Shown: one piece after another, positions 37,030-48,080 of the stretch
Position numbering within the stretch: the first letter of the stretch is position 1
How the letters are laid out: each line of letters starts with the position of its first letter
Assembly: GCA_008360955.1 (NCBI GenBank)
Contig: LUCM01005710.1
Location: 383,194 to 447,193, forward strand
Direction of reading: 5' to 3'
Source: Fasciolopsis buskii
Taxonomy: Eukaryota > Platyhelminthes > Trematoda > Plagiorchiida > Fasciolidae
Length of the DNA: 64,000 nt
Notes under the pieces: generated by a model
Told to the model about the DNA's origin: nothing
Database searches by the model: none
The model's input: only the letters and a program-made list of their open reading frames with translations
Position numbers and translations under genes: made by a program

Positions 37030-37260
37030 AAAGAGGATGTTTCATTTGGTCCGCGTGCATCTCACCCCGAGTTCCAGCATTGAGGAATATATCCAACTCT
37101 TCCAAGAATTGAAGGGTTCCAAGGTACTCATCGTGGATGATTTCAAATTTGGGAACATCGGCTTTAAAAGCAAACATGCCTGGAGGGACTCGGAAGAAGG
37201 AATCATTAGTGTAAATGCGCGGAAGCGACATGCATTTACGTATCAAAGAGAGCCCTAGGT
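37030..37260 (+). pseudogene. CR1 endonuclease fragment of D5
   Basis: The frame 37037-37258 reads the hydrophobic strand before the catalytic motif (GSKVLIVDDF). GDFN has become DDFK, so a catalytic Asn is lost. It is preceded by the usual Y.PPss..EE pattern (LTPSSSIEEY). Confidence 0.55.
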
Positions 37261-37999
37261 AAATGAGTGGTTGTGTAGTATTCCCAATGGACCTCATGAT
37301 TACAAGACAAACCAGGGATATACAGCAGTTGCAGCTATATCCGGCTTTAGGTATGAGCGGTTACGGGATTACTAATTGCATCTTGTGTGCCTTCCAAAGG
37401 CGCCGCCTCAGATGCCAACAAACAGTGAGGAAATGATAGTGATTAAACTTCATAATGGGGCGTTGGATCCGCCGCGGGCCGCTGAAGAAACCATTGTGGA
37501 GAACCTGTGGAGGGTGATGAAGGAGTCACTTCTCGTCCTCCAAACTGAGTTCGCATTGCTGGGGGGAGATTAAAAAAAGGTAGGACAGCACCTTGAAAAC
37601 GGTAATGCGCGGGGCTATAAGATATCAGGTAACAACCCAAGAAATGCCACGATTATTCCTCTAAAATGATCACTGAGGAAGGTCGGCCGACTAAGAACGG
37701 ATGGGGTGTTTAACGCAGAAGTACTAAGTGGCTATCGTAACTGCGCGCACAAGGTTGATGAAGGCTTTCGTATATTTAGTTCGTCCACTCCCGTCATCAG
37801 ACATTGACGACCCTTGGGAGATTTGGCTCACATATATATCGATATAATATAAAAGGTGTTGAATCAGCAGGCCCGGAAGTTATTCACCCAACAGTGATAA
37901 AGCCTCTTGGTGGGGTAGATTTTTGGGTTTAAAAGCAACTCTGCAGCAGGAATATTTGCTGCATGACCGAAAAATGGTAGCTCCAATGGCTGTCCACAA

Positions 38000-38880
38000 G
38001 AGTTACTAGTGTAAGCAGTGGAGAACTACAGACCAATGAAATGTCAGAATGCATTATCAGGAAACACGTGTGTCCACATCTGATGCAGCACTCGACGCTA
38101 TTCCATGCTTAGCATGGATTTGTAAACGGAGATTCTGATTTGCAAATCGCTCTTAATTCCTAGCCTAAGTGACCTGCGGACGAGATAGAGGCGTACTGGT
38201 AGAAGCATGTTGCCTCCACCTCAATGAGGTACTTAACTCCGTAAACAATTATGCACTGCCGCTGAAGTTGCTGCAGGCTGTTAAAGTGGGTAGGATTTTA
38301 TAGCAGAGACTTTGAGGTTAGGTAGGACAAAAGGGCAGTCACCAGTGGAATAACCTAGGGCTCCGCACTCGGGGCGCTGCTGCCTTAACTGTTCTTAAAT
38401 GCTTTAGCCGCGATACTGAAGTCTCTTTGGTTGTTATTAGCGGATGACATGAAAGTGGCTGTGTTCTTTGGACGGCTGACTAGACAGGGATATCCTTCAA
38501 GTAATAAACTGGACAAAAACATTCGACCTACCATATTTTGCGGGAGAAATGCAACCGGTTTCAAAACACCCAGGGGGCACTAAAGTGCACACAAGGACGA
38601 CCTTTACACGATAAATGCTGTTAACAAAGTAAAGGACACTGATATCCAAGTTGTGTCAGATTTCAAGTAGACTGATCAGTGAGCTGCGGCGGAAAAGAAA
38701 GCCAGGGGAGAAAACTTAAGCTAAGGCCGGCGTTGTTTTGCCAAAACGTGTAGATTTGTCTTCCTATTGGTATGGCTTTCGTTAGACCACAATTAGAATA
38801 TTGCGTTCAGTATCGGTTTCCACTATTGAAAAATGATAAGGATTGTTTAGAGAAGGTGCAAAGACTAGACACTCTCACGA
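38000..38880 (+). pseudogene. CR1 reverse transcriptase and VRPxLEYC fragments of D5
   Basis: A VENYRPMK-like motif is followed after several stops by LLLADDMKVAVFF with both catalytic aspartates. The downstream frame carries VRPQLEYCVQ and LEKVQRL, diagnostic of CR1-type ORF2 after the RT. The region between is heavily interrupted. Confidence 0.65.
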
Positions 38881-39121
38881 ATGAATGTCAAGTGTAGAAG
38901 ACTTGTTGGGGTTGCTCTCGTGGGGACGCCGGAGACAGCTAAAGATCCGGGCAGAATTCTTCCCGAAACCATTCTCTCCGAAGACCTTCACTCTAGGACC
39001 AGGAGGAATTGAAAAATTGAGAGGGCATCGCCTTCGGCTGGCGGCTAGAGCGGGTTTCTTTAGTAATATATATAAGGCGTTTAAGATCGAATTAGACGGT
39101 AAGTGTAGTGATGTGAGCTAG

Positions 39122-39820
39122 CTTATCTGCATGCCAGAGGTTCGTGTGTTATATCTGAAAATCTAGGCCGGTTTGGAACGGCCGCTGAATAATCATTTTC
39201 TCGCCGCGGATGTGGGATGTTTTTCTTTTTACCTACTTTCTTACTGCGGAAACAGGGTACCTGGCAGAAGGGGATAACGCAAAGAATATAATACTCACAG
39301 AGGTGGATGCCGATTTAAGTGCAAATCATCGGAAGAACTGTGAATGCTCGTTTAGCAATTTGGGCCACTTCTCTCGTGTCCCAGCTGAACCTAACGGAAA
39401 TGAGCACTCTTGCGTTCTTCACGCGCGCCTGATGTTGACTGTCAGCCTTATACCTAAATAGTCTACTCGGCCCCCTGGCGGTCATCTTCACGGTAAAGGC
39501 GAATTTCATCTAAGAAACCGGCCGAATTGTATGACTGGTTCAAACAGAAAAACACAGAGCCCAAGGGAAAGTTTTGGAAAATGCGGGAGAAACCGCAGAA
39601 ATTCGCGCCCTGTTTACATCTAAGGTTTGAAGGCGTGAAGAAATAATTTGTTAGGAACATTAGCGGTCTGTTATTGCGCGCCTCGCTCAAAAGCGTTGGT
39701 CACAGCTGATCGCCTGGCTTTGTTTGTCTGATCTTGTTGATTTTGAATAATTTGTGGCTTCTTGTATTTGTTTGGTATGGTCTCCGTCCAATCTATCCTA
39801 CAAGCTGGTTTTCCTAGAGT
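39122..39820 (+). other. Interval before the GIGYF-like exon
   Basis: No retroelement motif. Moderately GC-rich with several CpG (for example around 39600-39700). It could hold the 5' UTR or promoter of the exon that starts at 39828, with a possible acceptor TTTACAG ending at 39826. No TATA box or initiator was convincing. Confidence 0.25.
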
Positions 39821-39827
39821 TTACAGT

Positions 39828-40159
39828 ATGACTACGCAATCGGAAGCGCTCAAGTTTGGCCCTCAGTGGATAAGGAAATTGTCGGATTGTGCACTTCCCT
39901 CTCAGAGAGTCTCCGCTAAGAGCCCAGTAAACAGGCCGCGCGAACCTGCTTCAAATTTGACAGATGATATTCCTGGAACTAAGTGTGCTCACTCCCTATC
40001 GGAAAAGCATGTGAAAAAAATCAGTGAAGGTGTTTACTGTACTAATATGTTGACATGCGTTGCATATTTAGAGGTTGATCATGTCAGTTCGAACGTTTGG
40101 AATCCGCTTCTTGCTTCCAACTTTGAGGTGGGCGATAAAAAGGATGTCGTGCTTTCAAG
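39828..40159 (+). CDS. Candidate first coding exon of a GIGYF (GYF-domain, PERQ) protein
   Basis: ATG at 39828 opens MTTQSEALKFGPQWIRKLSD. GIGYF1/2 and invertebrate Gyf proteins start with the conserved pattern tLnFGPeWLRaLS, so FGPQWIRKLS is a specific match (family knowledge, read by eye). These proteins recruit 4EHP (eIF4E2) and partners to repress translation in the cytoplasm. The frame stays open past AAG|GTTAGT at 40160, a good donor, giving 110 full codons and two leftover bases. The GYF domain and long coiled coil of the family would be encoded further downstream and were not seen. A longer in-frame start exists at 39762, but the conserved N-terminus favours 39828. No stop or frameshift breaks the exon, unlike the surrounding elements. 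The residues after LSD are not recognisably conserved, so the 3' limit is uncertain. Confidence 0.5.
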
Positions 40160-40340
40160 GTTAGTCCATTTTATATGGACATTGGCATTCGTTTTGAGCT
40201 TCGTAGCGCGAAACGATAGACATTCCCCAAAATATCAATGCTACCCACTGGTTTTCTGTTTCAGGAAGTGTTTTGTGATCGTTGTTGTGGGATCCCCGTA
40301 ATGCATGTTTGGCCTTCACATTTCTTGTTTGTCGTATGCA

Positions 40341-40455
40341 GACTTGAAAATCCTTGGCTATTCTGGATTTCGTCTAGACTTCCAGTCTACTTTCTAACAT
40401 ATAGAATGATTAGACAAATACCACTGCAAAGAATTGAAAATATGACACTTGTATT
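40341..40455 (+). CDS. Possible second exon of the GIGYF-like gene
   Basis: An acceptor TCGTATGCAG ends at 40340. Joined in phase to the exon ending at 40159, the frame reads RLPVYFLTYRMIRQIPLQRI. In GIGYF proteins the conserved start is followed by LPkYkLAdYRYGREEMLaL, the 4EHP-binding region. LP, Y, L, YR, R and the later L agree after a one-residue gap, but the second Tyr of the binding motif is missing. The 3' end of the exon is a guess because no strong donor follows. Treat it as a lead, not an annotation. Confidence 0.2.
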
Positions 40456-40459
40456 GTAC

Positions 40460-41895
40460 GTTTCCTTACTGGTTGTCGTGTCCCTGTTCACGTTGCATCT
40501 CATGGTATAGGTCTTATTTTCAGATTTATTTTTCAAGATCTTCCTTTTCTGTCTATGCAGCGTGGATTTTCTAGTCGATCGGTCATTTGGCTTAATGAAT
40601 TGGCAGTTACATTTCGCAAAACTTCCCTATTTTCTCGGATTTCGTCTTATGGCGTCACAATGCCCATTTGAATGTACGGAGTGGTTGTTTAACGGCCGGG
40701 ATAAGTGTTTACTTTTTGGTGCCGTGCATGCTTTTCTTTTGCTACTCGCCGGACAAAACGTTACACGACGGACTCGAATTATGGAAATAACATGAATTAA
40801 CGTTAATGACAATTAGACAATGGTCACGAATAGGATGTGCACTGATACACGTATAGCACAACGGGAAAAATGGTCGCAGACCAACATCGGGGTTCATAGG
40901 ATATAGCGTGCACGTCTGTCAAGCACTTGCATGAGTCATAGTTTGTCGGTGGCACTCTGTACCGCATGTGACCCACCGTGGAACGCGACCACGACACTGG
41001 TCTTGCATCAGTCTAACGCAAGGTTAGAGATATTTCTGGGTCACTGGCTGTTTTTGGGACCACTGCTTTGGACCATCGATTTAAATCAACCAAACCTTTT
41101 ATATTCTCATTTCAGTTCCGTTTGTCAAACCAACAACGTTGCAGAAACACTCAGGTTTTGGGTGGAACTTCGCAACCTTGAATAACAACAAAAGCAAAAT
41201 CGAATGATCCTAAGACAACGACTGCAAAGCAGTGAAATCCAAAGATGCCAATGTACTGCAGCATTGGGTCCTATCGGTAATAGCCTGCAGTTCTCTGTGG
41301 AGATCTCATGGACATCACCCCAGTAATCTAACCCAACCTATTGGAGACCATTTCACGTCGTGGGCTTCCCTCTTTGAATCGTCTCCTAAGCGGTTCCTGC
41401 CCCGGAGAACAGCGTGTCCCGAGGGAATCGATCTGCAGGTTCGCGCAAAACATGGATTTATTCAATTTCATTGCTTTTTCGAGCGTCCGGGGTTTACGAC
41501 CTATCATTCTGCGCCTAATCAGTGCTCAATGGAGTTCTTATATTACAGAGATGACCGTGTGCACATACTGACGGCCTTTTTATGTCTGTCTTCAACGGCG
41601 GTATTTCTGAGCTATATCCCTGGGCTGGTCTTGGTACTCTTGATCAACAGCCGGATCTCGTTCCGACGCCGCTGATATCTCAGTGCAGCTCAGTTTTTAC
41701 AACCATTAACCTTGGACCAAGGTGCTCTAGTTTAAGTTGCTACCGCACACCTGCATCTATTCAAAGGGAGAAAAACGAGGAATAATAGCAAATGCGCTGC
41801 TAAATAGTAATTTGGGGAAATCTAGTTGAGAGGAAGGATTTCAAATGAAAAAAAATCTCTGACTGCATTACTGAGTCTTATCGCCTATTTTCTCC
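40460..41895. other. No gene recognised
   Basis: Frames at 40562-40795 and 41232-41675 (147 codons) have no motif. Acceptor-like sites occur near 40560 and 41115. If the GIGYF exon is real this is likely intron. Confidence 0.35.
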
Positions 41896-41898
41896 ATA

Positions 41899-42600
41899 GT
41901 CATCATCATCATCGTTCAGCATTAAACAGCAAGGCAACCCTCAGTTACCGCTGCCTTTTCCCCAAAGTTACATATTTCTATAGAAAAAGACTGAATATCC
42001 AAGGGGAACAGGGAGTGGACCTGGAAACGTGGGAAAAGATAAGATGCCGCTGCAGCCAGCACACGGAATACAGTCTAACTGTACAATCGCACTGTTTCAG
42101 TCATTCTGACAGAACCGCCATTGTTCACGGCTCATTGCCATATCCTTCAGTGTCTCCAGCCAGTTAGTTCACGGATCTTTCGGACCCCAACCACGAAGAA
42201 GTGAGACACCTACTTTACCTAAGTTAACTATACATTTTCTCATTCCACGCTGCCACGTCATCCGATGGTCTCCACACGGTTTCTTCCATTCCTTGAGAGG
42301 AACTCAAAATAGGGCACGGTATGATAGGCGGGTGTTCGCCATACGCGACATGTGACCCAACCAGCGTAGTCTACTAAGTTTCATACGCTGAAACAAGCTA
42401 TTCTCAGTAGTGGCACCCAGTACTAGATTCCCGACCTCTACAATAATCACCCGGTCACCCCATCCAATCCTAGCCATGCTACGTAGAAATTAGTGGTCGA
42501 AAACCTCTAACCGACGAACATCTCCCACAGGCGTACGCCATGTCTCGCAACCATACAACAGAACTGAGCGCACTGTGGTACAGTACACACGACCTTCCAA
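41899..42600 (-). mobile_element. A1 3' region and (GAT)n tail
   Basis: The interval aligns with A2 (49697-50355): the VY..tVRsvLLYG region, the RWLGH region and a shared 3' UTR whose - strand ends in GATGATGATGATGAC. The shared end in two copies defines the family A 3' terminus. Confidence 0.85.
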
Positions 42601-42602
42601 AT

Positions 42603-43647
42603 TCAGTGAAATATCGGGCCGACGTGACACAAGTGCTTCAGTCCAGCGTGAGCTGCCCGGGCCTTGGATATACGTGTATTTGCCTCCACTGCCGAGCTAC
42701 CATCGTTCAACAAGCAGCTACCAAAGTAGGTGAAGCGGTCCACAACCGTTAGTTTCTCTCCATCCAGTATCAAGTTCGGCTTTACTATCATCCAGTACTG
42801 CAACAGCACTTTTCAGTTTGAAGGTGCAAAGCACATGCCAAACCGAGCAACCGACCTGGAGAGTCTATCTAGTGCACGTTGTGCATGGTTCGAGGAATCG
42901 AACAGACACAATGTCACCCAGCTTCCCTCCATTTCCCAGTTCGACTCTCACATTCTGAAGACCTCCCAAAGCATCTTCCATCACCTCGTCCATGACGAAG
43001 TTGAACAAGAATGGAGAGATGGGACACCCTTGTCGAACGCCACTAGTCGTTTCGAATAAACTTGATAGTTCACCGTATATCCTCACGCAACCATAGGTAT
43101 GCGAGTACAATGCTCGCAACAGGTATACAAACTTCGCTATCATACCCTTCCGGCGAAGCGCACTGAATAGTGCTGTCCGATCCACTGAGTCAAATGCGCC
43201 TTTCAGGTCGATAAATACTACGATCGTAGGACAGCGGTGCGTGTGGCGCGTTTCTATTAACTGCCGGAGAGTGAATATCTGGCCGATGCAATCTCTACCT
43301 TGACGAAATCCGGCCTGCTGTTCGCGGATACTACTCTCGAGAATCGGTGTAAAACGACGTAGCATTATCGAAGCTAACACCTTAGTAACCATCGAAATTA
43401 AAATAATTCCACGATGATTGCTACCGTCATTCCGTGTGCCCTACTTGAAGATGGGTACAATCAATGATTCAGCTCGGGATAACAGAATGCGCTCCTCGTT
43501 CCAGATATCATGAAGCAAGGAGGTAAGGGATTTCATCAGGACGTCTCCACCCAGTTTGGAAAGAACTGTGGGACCGGCTGCTTTTCCCCTCTTCAGAAGC
43601 TGGACATTCGACTGCACTTCCATTTCCGTTGGGGGATCAAGTGACAC
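42603..43647 (-). pseudogene. RTE reverse transcriptase of A1, catalytic YADD not preserved
   Basis: The pre-RT frame 43647-43441 reads LLKRGKAAGPT and LTSLLHDIWNEERILLS. The main frame 43392-42865 reads EQQAGFRQGRDCIGQIFTLR, FIDLKGAFDSVDRTALFSAL and TTSGVRQGCPISPFLFNFVM, all strong RTE RT motifs. Where YADD is expected the frame reads KLGDIV, and a one-base change just after shifts the frame. Post-RT motifs continue in another frame: FGMCFAPSN (KCK region), then DRFTYFGSCLLNDG at 42809-42603. The enzyme is inactive. Confidence 0.9.
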
Positions 43648-43832
43648 CTCTCAAGGATTCGCAGCCACAGATGTTGGCCTAAATACGTCAGCCTGTGGTC
43701 AGCTAAACTGATCCTTGAAGTGCTCTGCTCAACGGTCCGGCCTTTGTTGTTTACCATGGATGAGTCCTCCATTCCTATCGCACAAGACTTTACTAACTGG
43801 AGTTCGCAGCCCGCCGGTGTCATGTATAAGCT

Positions 43833-44535
43833 TTAACAGTCTTTGACGGCTACCTTGACCCCCCAGTTCTCACGTGCATTCTTTAGTCTTATCGTCAACT
43901 GACGCTGCAACTGTCGACGCATCTTATTCACCTCCTTGCAGTTAGGCAGCTGGCATTTTGACTCCATTAGACCCAGAGACCTTTGCGAGATACAATGCCT
44001 TCGACGGAGGCTGGATCTAGGACCACAGGCGAAATCTGCTGCCAAATGCATCGGCTGCTTGATTTGATCCCACTGCTCGTCTACATTGCTGCTCGTCGAA
44101 GTTTTTAGTTCCTGAGATAGTTTCTGCTCATATCTGTTGCGAACAGCCGAATCAGACAGACGTTCCGTGGCCAGTCGGGTTTGTGGCTTGCGTTGATAAC
44201 CGTGGAGCCACAGCACAAGTCGCATTAAAACTAACATTATCCGATTCGATGTACGTGGTCCAGGTCCAGTAAGATCTACAGTTCTGAACAGAACCGCGCC
44301 AACGGTAGCTTACTGCAATATGGTCGGTCTGACTCAGAGTCCATGTCGAGCTACAGCGCCATGTCGCCGTGCGACGCGAACTGTGTCGGAACTTCGCACT
44401 AGACAGTAATAAGTTATTGTCCGCACAGAATTGGAGAAGTCTTTCCGCATTATTTGTTCGCTGAGTCAGCGATTCGCATCGCATGCCTAAACAGGTTTCC
44501 GGTGTACTGTTTTCCAACTTGTGTATTAAAATCAC
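43833..44535 (-). pseudogene. RTE endonuclease C-terminus and linker of A1
   Basis: Two overlapping frames (44535-44152 and 44237-43833) carry ERLLQFCADNNLLLSSAKFR and HSSRRTATW, then TDHIAVSYRWR (the endonuclease SDH motif reads TDH). The linker follows, with RLATERLSDSAVRNRYEQKL and a basic NKMRRQLQRQLTIRLK segment. The Trp TGG in RTATW is intact here but is a stop in A3. Confidence 0.8.
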
Positions 44536-44953
44536 TTGCTACCACTACAATGTCCGAGCCTTTGCTCTTTCGAACAAAAGTGACAAGGTGATCATAAAAC
44601 TCGTGTTTTTGCATGTGGGCGCTGCAGTCTGTTGGAGCGCCTGTCGAGATAAAAATTAAACTGCCCTTAACGCTACCATCCTTCCGGACGCCGACCGATC
44701 CCTGTAGTCTCACGACGCACAAGCGACTGTTAACCGGGATCCAGTCTGAAAGGGCTGCTTCAGCCTTCTCACTCAAGACTATTCCTACACCGCGTTGACC
44801 CACAGCCTTAGCTGCTTCGTTTCCTGAAGTATGCAGGAAATACTTTGACGAGACATTTGGCGCAGTTAGTTGAATTACTCTATTCGAATCCTGTATTCGC
44901 GTTCCATTGACACAACAGACATCTATCGAAAGTGAGTCTACTGTCAGAGCCAA
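44450..44953 (-). pseudogene. RTE endonuclease domain of A1
   Basis: The frame reads VDSLSIDVCCVNGTRIQDSN (the iDI..iqEtri-like region), AVGQRGVGIVLSEKA (the RGVGfal motif), and IVVVASDFNTQVGK. GDFN is changed to SDFN. The domain starts just after a leader with a LGSFNVRTL-like motif that is better kept in A3. The expected Glu of the E(T) motif reads NG here while A3 has SE, another loss. Confidence 0.8.
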
Positions 44954-45280
44954 GCACGCCCGTTGACCAGTCTACATTAAAGCGTGCACATTGAAGGAAC
45001 CGAGGTTCAGAGGCTGACGAGGCTTGAGAAAGTGTGAGCTAACAGACTAAAAACCACTTCCAACATTATTTGACAATGAACCGTTGCTAGTATCGGGCGT
45101 GTTATCAGTTTGGACACTATGAGTGGTCAGAAGAGTGAAAGAGATTGGGTTGGAGACAGAAACGACAAGTTGGATAAAAGAGATGGAACTCAGTAGTTCA
45201 ACTGGTCCCGTACGACCCATTCCGCTGGTTAAGATTGTCAGAATTTTTTTCCAAATCATCGACTGGCTATTTCCATCCAC

Positions 45281-46884
45281 CTTTTAGCCACTTTGTGGCT
45301 GACAGTGAACCATGCTGAACAGCAAAGGAAAAGAAAAGTTGGTTTGGGCTGCGAGGAGCAATTGTATCACAGGAATCTTATGTGGGCGTTGTGGAAATAT
45401 AACATACCTCTAACTGGGCATCTTGCTGCGCAGTCTGGTTTAGCGCGCAGACACTGAAAGCAACCAAGTGGCTTAAATACAGTTTTGAGCATTGTCCGAA
45501 GTTTTTCTTGCCCTTCTAATGTTACCATATAAATCCGTCTACCCGCAATTTTTTGTTGCGTCTTAAAAAGGTCTCATATGGGAAGAATCGAAATTAACTA
45601 AATTCCCTGTAGAATGGATGCTGTTAGCATTAGCAAGAATGATACTTCGCTGCTGCCCACAGCGTAGAAAGTATCTTTTGATGCCCGAGTCGGAGCCTTT
45701 AACTCAAAAGTCCCGCCCACAGAGCAGTGGGACGTTAACCCAGCACAGGAATTCTAAACAAGCATGCTAATCAGTACACATTTAGGTCTAAGCTATTGTC
45801 AGCGGGGTCCCGATTATCCGGCGCGACGACCGATGGAGTGTGAGGTCCAGCTTTTGTAATTCGATTGGTAGACAAGTACTGCTAGGGAGTCCATCCGATA
45901 GGCTGGTAAGCGATTAGGATTCTCAGTCGAAGCCTTTGGTTCTAGCAAGAATCTGTCCGCTAGACAGCAGGGAGTGACTCGGTCTACTTCGGTCAGGTAT
46001 TCTTGGGTTCATCTTGCCGACTTTGTTGTCAGCCCAAATCCACAGCCTAAAAGTTCAGGGTACCACTTCGACATGCCTGTACCAACTGACCTTCCAGATA
46101 TGATTGAATCTTCGACTTGAAACATACCATCCTGTGTAATTTGCTGGGTTGTGGAGACACGTCAGCTGTAGCACCATGTCAAAGTTCATTCGCACTGTAA
46201 CGGTCGTAAATGCCTCAAATTGGTAAATACCAATTTGCCTGCAACGCGGAGGGCGGGGGACACTTCATGCAACCCACGAGTTTCTGAACACCATGTTTTT
46301 CTATGCTGCCTCTGACGGACGTCTGTCATCAAAAAGGCCACTTTTGTGGTAGGCAGCAACTCGCCGTCGCTCGGTTCGTTGTCACACCTGATGTGCCGAG
46401 ACCTTATATGGTTCTTTGCCGCTGAAAGCTTCAGGTTCGCAGTTACCGGTTTCCTTCTCTCTATGTAGTGGACCCGAATGGGAGTGAGACGCTCCTAGCA
46501 TGTAATTAAAAGAAGTAGAACCTAGGGTTTAGGCCATATGATAACCCTTTACGTGTAAATTCTAAGAGCTATGGATATCGATGGGGAAACAATTACATTG
46601 ATCGAGGTACTCACAAATGTACAGTGAATCTACTCACTGTTTTTCTCTTTTTTCTCTTCCTGTTGTTCATTTATCTCTGTTGGATTGGATATGTAATCAG
46701 AAACTTCATCCAAAAAACCTATACATGTCTTCAGAAATCAATTGGTTTGCGAAACGGATCTCATTCCTCTCGTGCTGCATTGCTGAAACCAGTAGAGTCA
46801 CTCTCCATGCTACTTCTTCGTTCCCAGTCTAATTTAGAAATTAGGCTGCAAGCGTTCTTGTCTGACTAATGAAACTGATGTATT
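45281..46884. other. No gene recognised
   Basis: No long frame. The first 200-300 bases may be the A1 5' UTR, since A3 does not cover this part and cannot confirm it. Confidence 0.4.
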
Positions 46885-48080
46885 TCATTTTTGGAAGTTA
46901 TCAAATCGCTCAGTCCATGTCGACCTCCGGCGTCCCCTTATTCGTCCTGATTGGGTTTGTAGTGTTTCTTCCTTGAGATCATACGTATGCTCATGCCTGC
47001 AAGTGGAACAATGCAGGTAGATGCCAGTCCTGCATCCGAAATGGAGGCTATCTTGGAGATAAGTTTTCTGAAAAGGCATAAGACAGCCGGATCAGATGTG
47101 CTGCCACTGTCCTTCAAGAACGGTGGGAAAGTATCAACGTCGAAGTTAACAAAACTCCTGGGATCAAGCTGGACAGCGGACTGGTGTTGACTGTACCGAT
47201 GTATAAGATGGGTAAATCGTAGAGGAATTAGTTTGATAAGCGTCGCATCCAGGCTGCTCGGGAGCATTTTTTCAGGGATTATTTAGTACTCGCGAAAGGA
47301 GTGCGTGAGTGTCAAACCCGTATCTAGCCAGATCGGGGTTGTATTAACCGAATGTTCACCGCGATAAAGCCGAGAACCTTGTGTAGACCTACAATCGTTA
47401 TTTCTTGATTTGAAAGTGTTCGACTCAGTCGATCGTGCAGAAAAATTCACGTCACTTTTCGTTCCCTGTATTCGAACAGCTGAAGCCGAGTTCGTGCTTA
47501 CAGTGTTATTTTACTCGAGTTCACCACAAATAAGTGGAGTTTCTCAGGGTTCCGCCTTTCAGCTTTTCCTTGAGATAAAAATGAAGTCGCCCTATTTTAA
47601 TGCGAGAATAGTAGCGTTGATGTTTGCTTAGACAAAAATCTGCTTAACTTAGGTAATGCGGACGACGTTTTGCTTCTAAATGAAGGCCCAAGTTAGTTGC
47701 AGGCTTTGCTCAATCGTCCGAACGATAGCGTTGCTGTATTTGAGGTGCATTTTGTATCTCCGAAATTTTATAGCAGGAGTGAATTGGCTCGAAATCGAGC
47801 CTTGCTAAATTCAGAGAACAATTGGGTGAAGTAGGTGGGCTTAGTTATTCGGGTAATTCTATCTCAGTGGGTTTTATTTTGGTGAATTGTCTTCGCATAT
47901 ACAGAGGCCACCTAAGGAGCCGTCTGTGGCGCCGGCGTGATTCTGTTAAGCACTTCAGATCACAGACCTGACACGACTTCCAATGAAACCGATGGTTGGA
48001 ACTTAGAGCTCGCCCACTTGTTAGTCTACCACATAAGGAACATTAACATTTTGTATAGTAGGTAACAATATCAACCTTCT
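46885..48080 (+). mobile_element. RTE-type retrotransposon fragment, family B (B1)
   Basis: Frames in order give PASEMEAILEISFLKRHKTAG (the pre-RT LKrgKaaGpDGl motif), then FLDLKVFDSVDRAEKF at about 47400-47445, ISGVSQGSAFQLFLE, and NADDVLLLNEG with NADD at 47655-47666. Downstream are LSYSGNSISVGF (fTYLGSciS) and LRSRLWRRRD (LRHLWRRrD) to about 47945. It matches B2 at 60.6-61.8 kb, for example MPAS(G/E)xMQxDxxPxSEM. Many stops and frame changes are present and the endonuclease is missing. Confidence 0.8.

Larger units (their letters stand above)
35430..39121 (+). mobile_element. CR1-like LINE with PHD-type ORF1 finger (D5)
   Basis: Recognisable in order are: an ORF1 zinc finger at 35437-35545; an ORF1 linker frame to about 35884; an endonuclease remnant with SSSIEEYIQLFQELKGSKV then LIVDDFKFGNI (GDFN reads DDFK, about 37075-37160); a NYRPM box near 38025; LADDMKVAVFF at about 38437-38470; AFVRPQLEYCVQYRF then CLEKVQRL near 38770-38870; and a final ARAGFFSNIYKAFKIELDG near 39045-39105. 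This is the full CR1 domain order, but every domain is broken by stops or frame changes. Confidence 0.75.
41899..45280 (-). mobile_element. RTE-type non-LTR retrotransposon, nearly complete decayed copy (A1)
   Basis: Read on the - strand from 45280 to 41899, it has a short 5' leader, an endonuclease, a linker, an RTE reverse transcriptase, the post-RT domain and a 3' end made of (GAT)n (CATCATCATCATCG at 41900-41913 on the + strand). Its sequence aligns along its length with A3 at 61.8-64.0 kb and in part with A2 at 49.7-50.8 kb. RTE elements encode one ORF and end in short tandem repeats (family knowledge). Frame changes occur around 44450, 44200, 43830, 43650, 43430 and 42860, so this copy is dead. 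Confidence 0.9.

Noticed and set aside
41232..41675. 147-codon + frame, the longest unexplained one between the GIGYF-like exon and A1
   Set aside because: No recognisable domain, no good splice sites on both sides, and the length is within the chance range.
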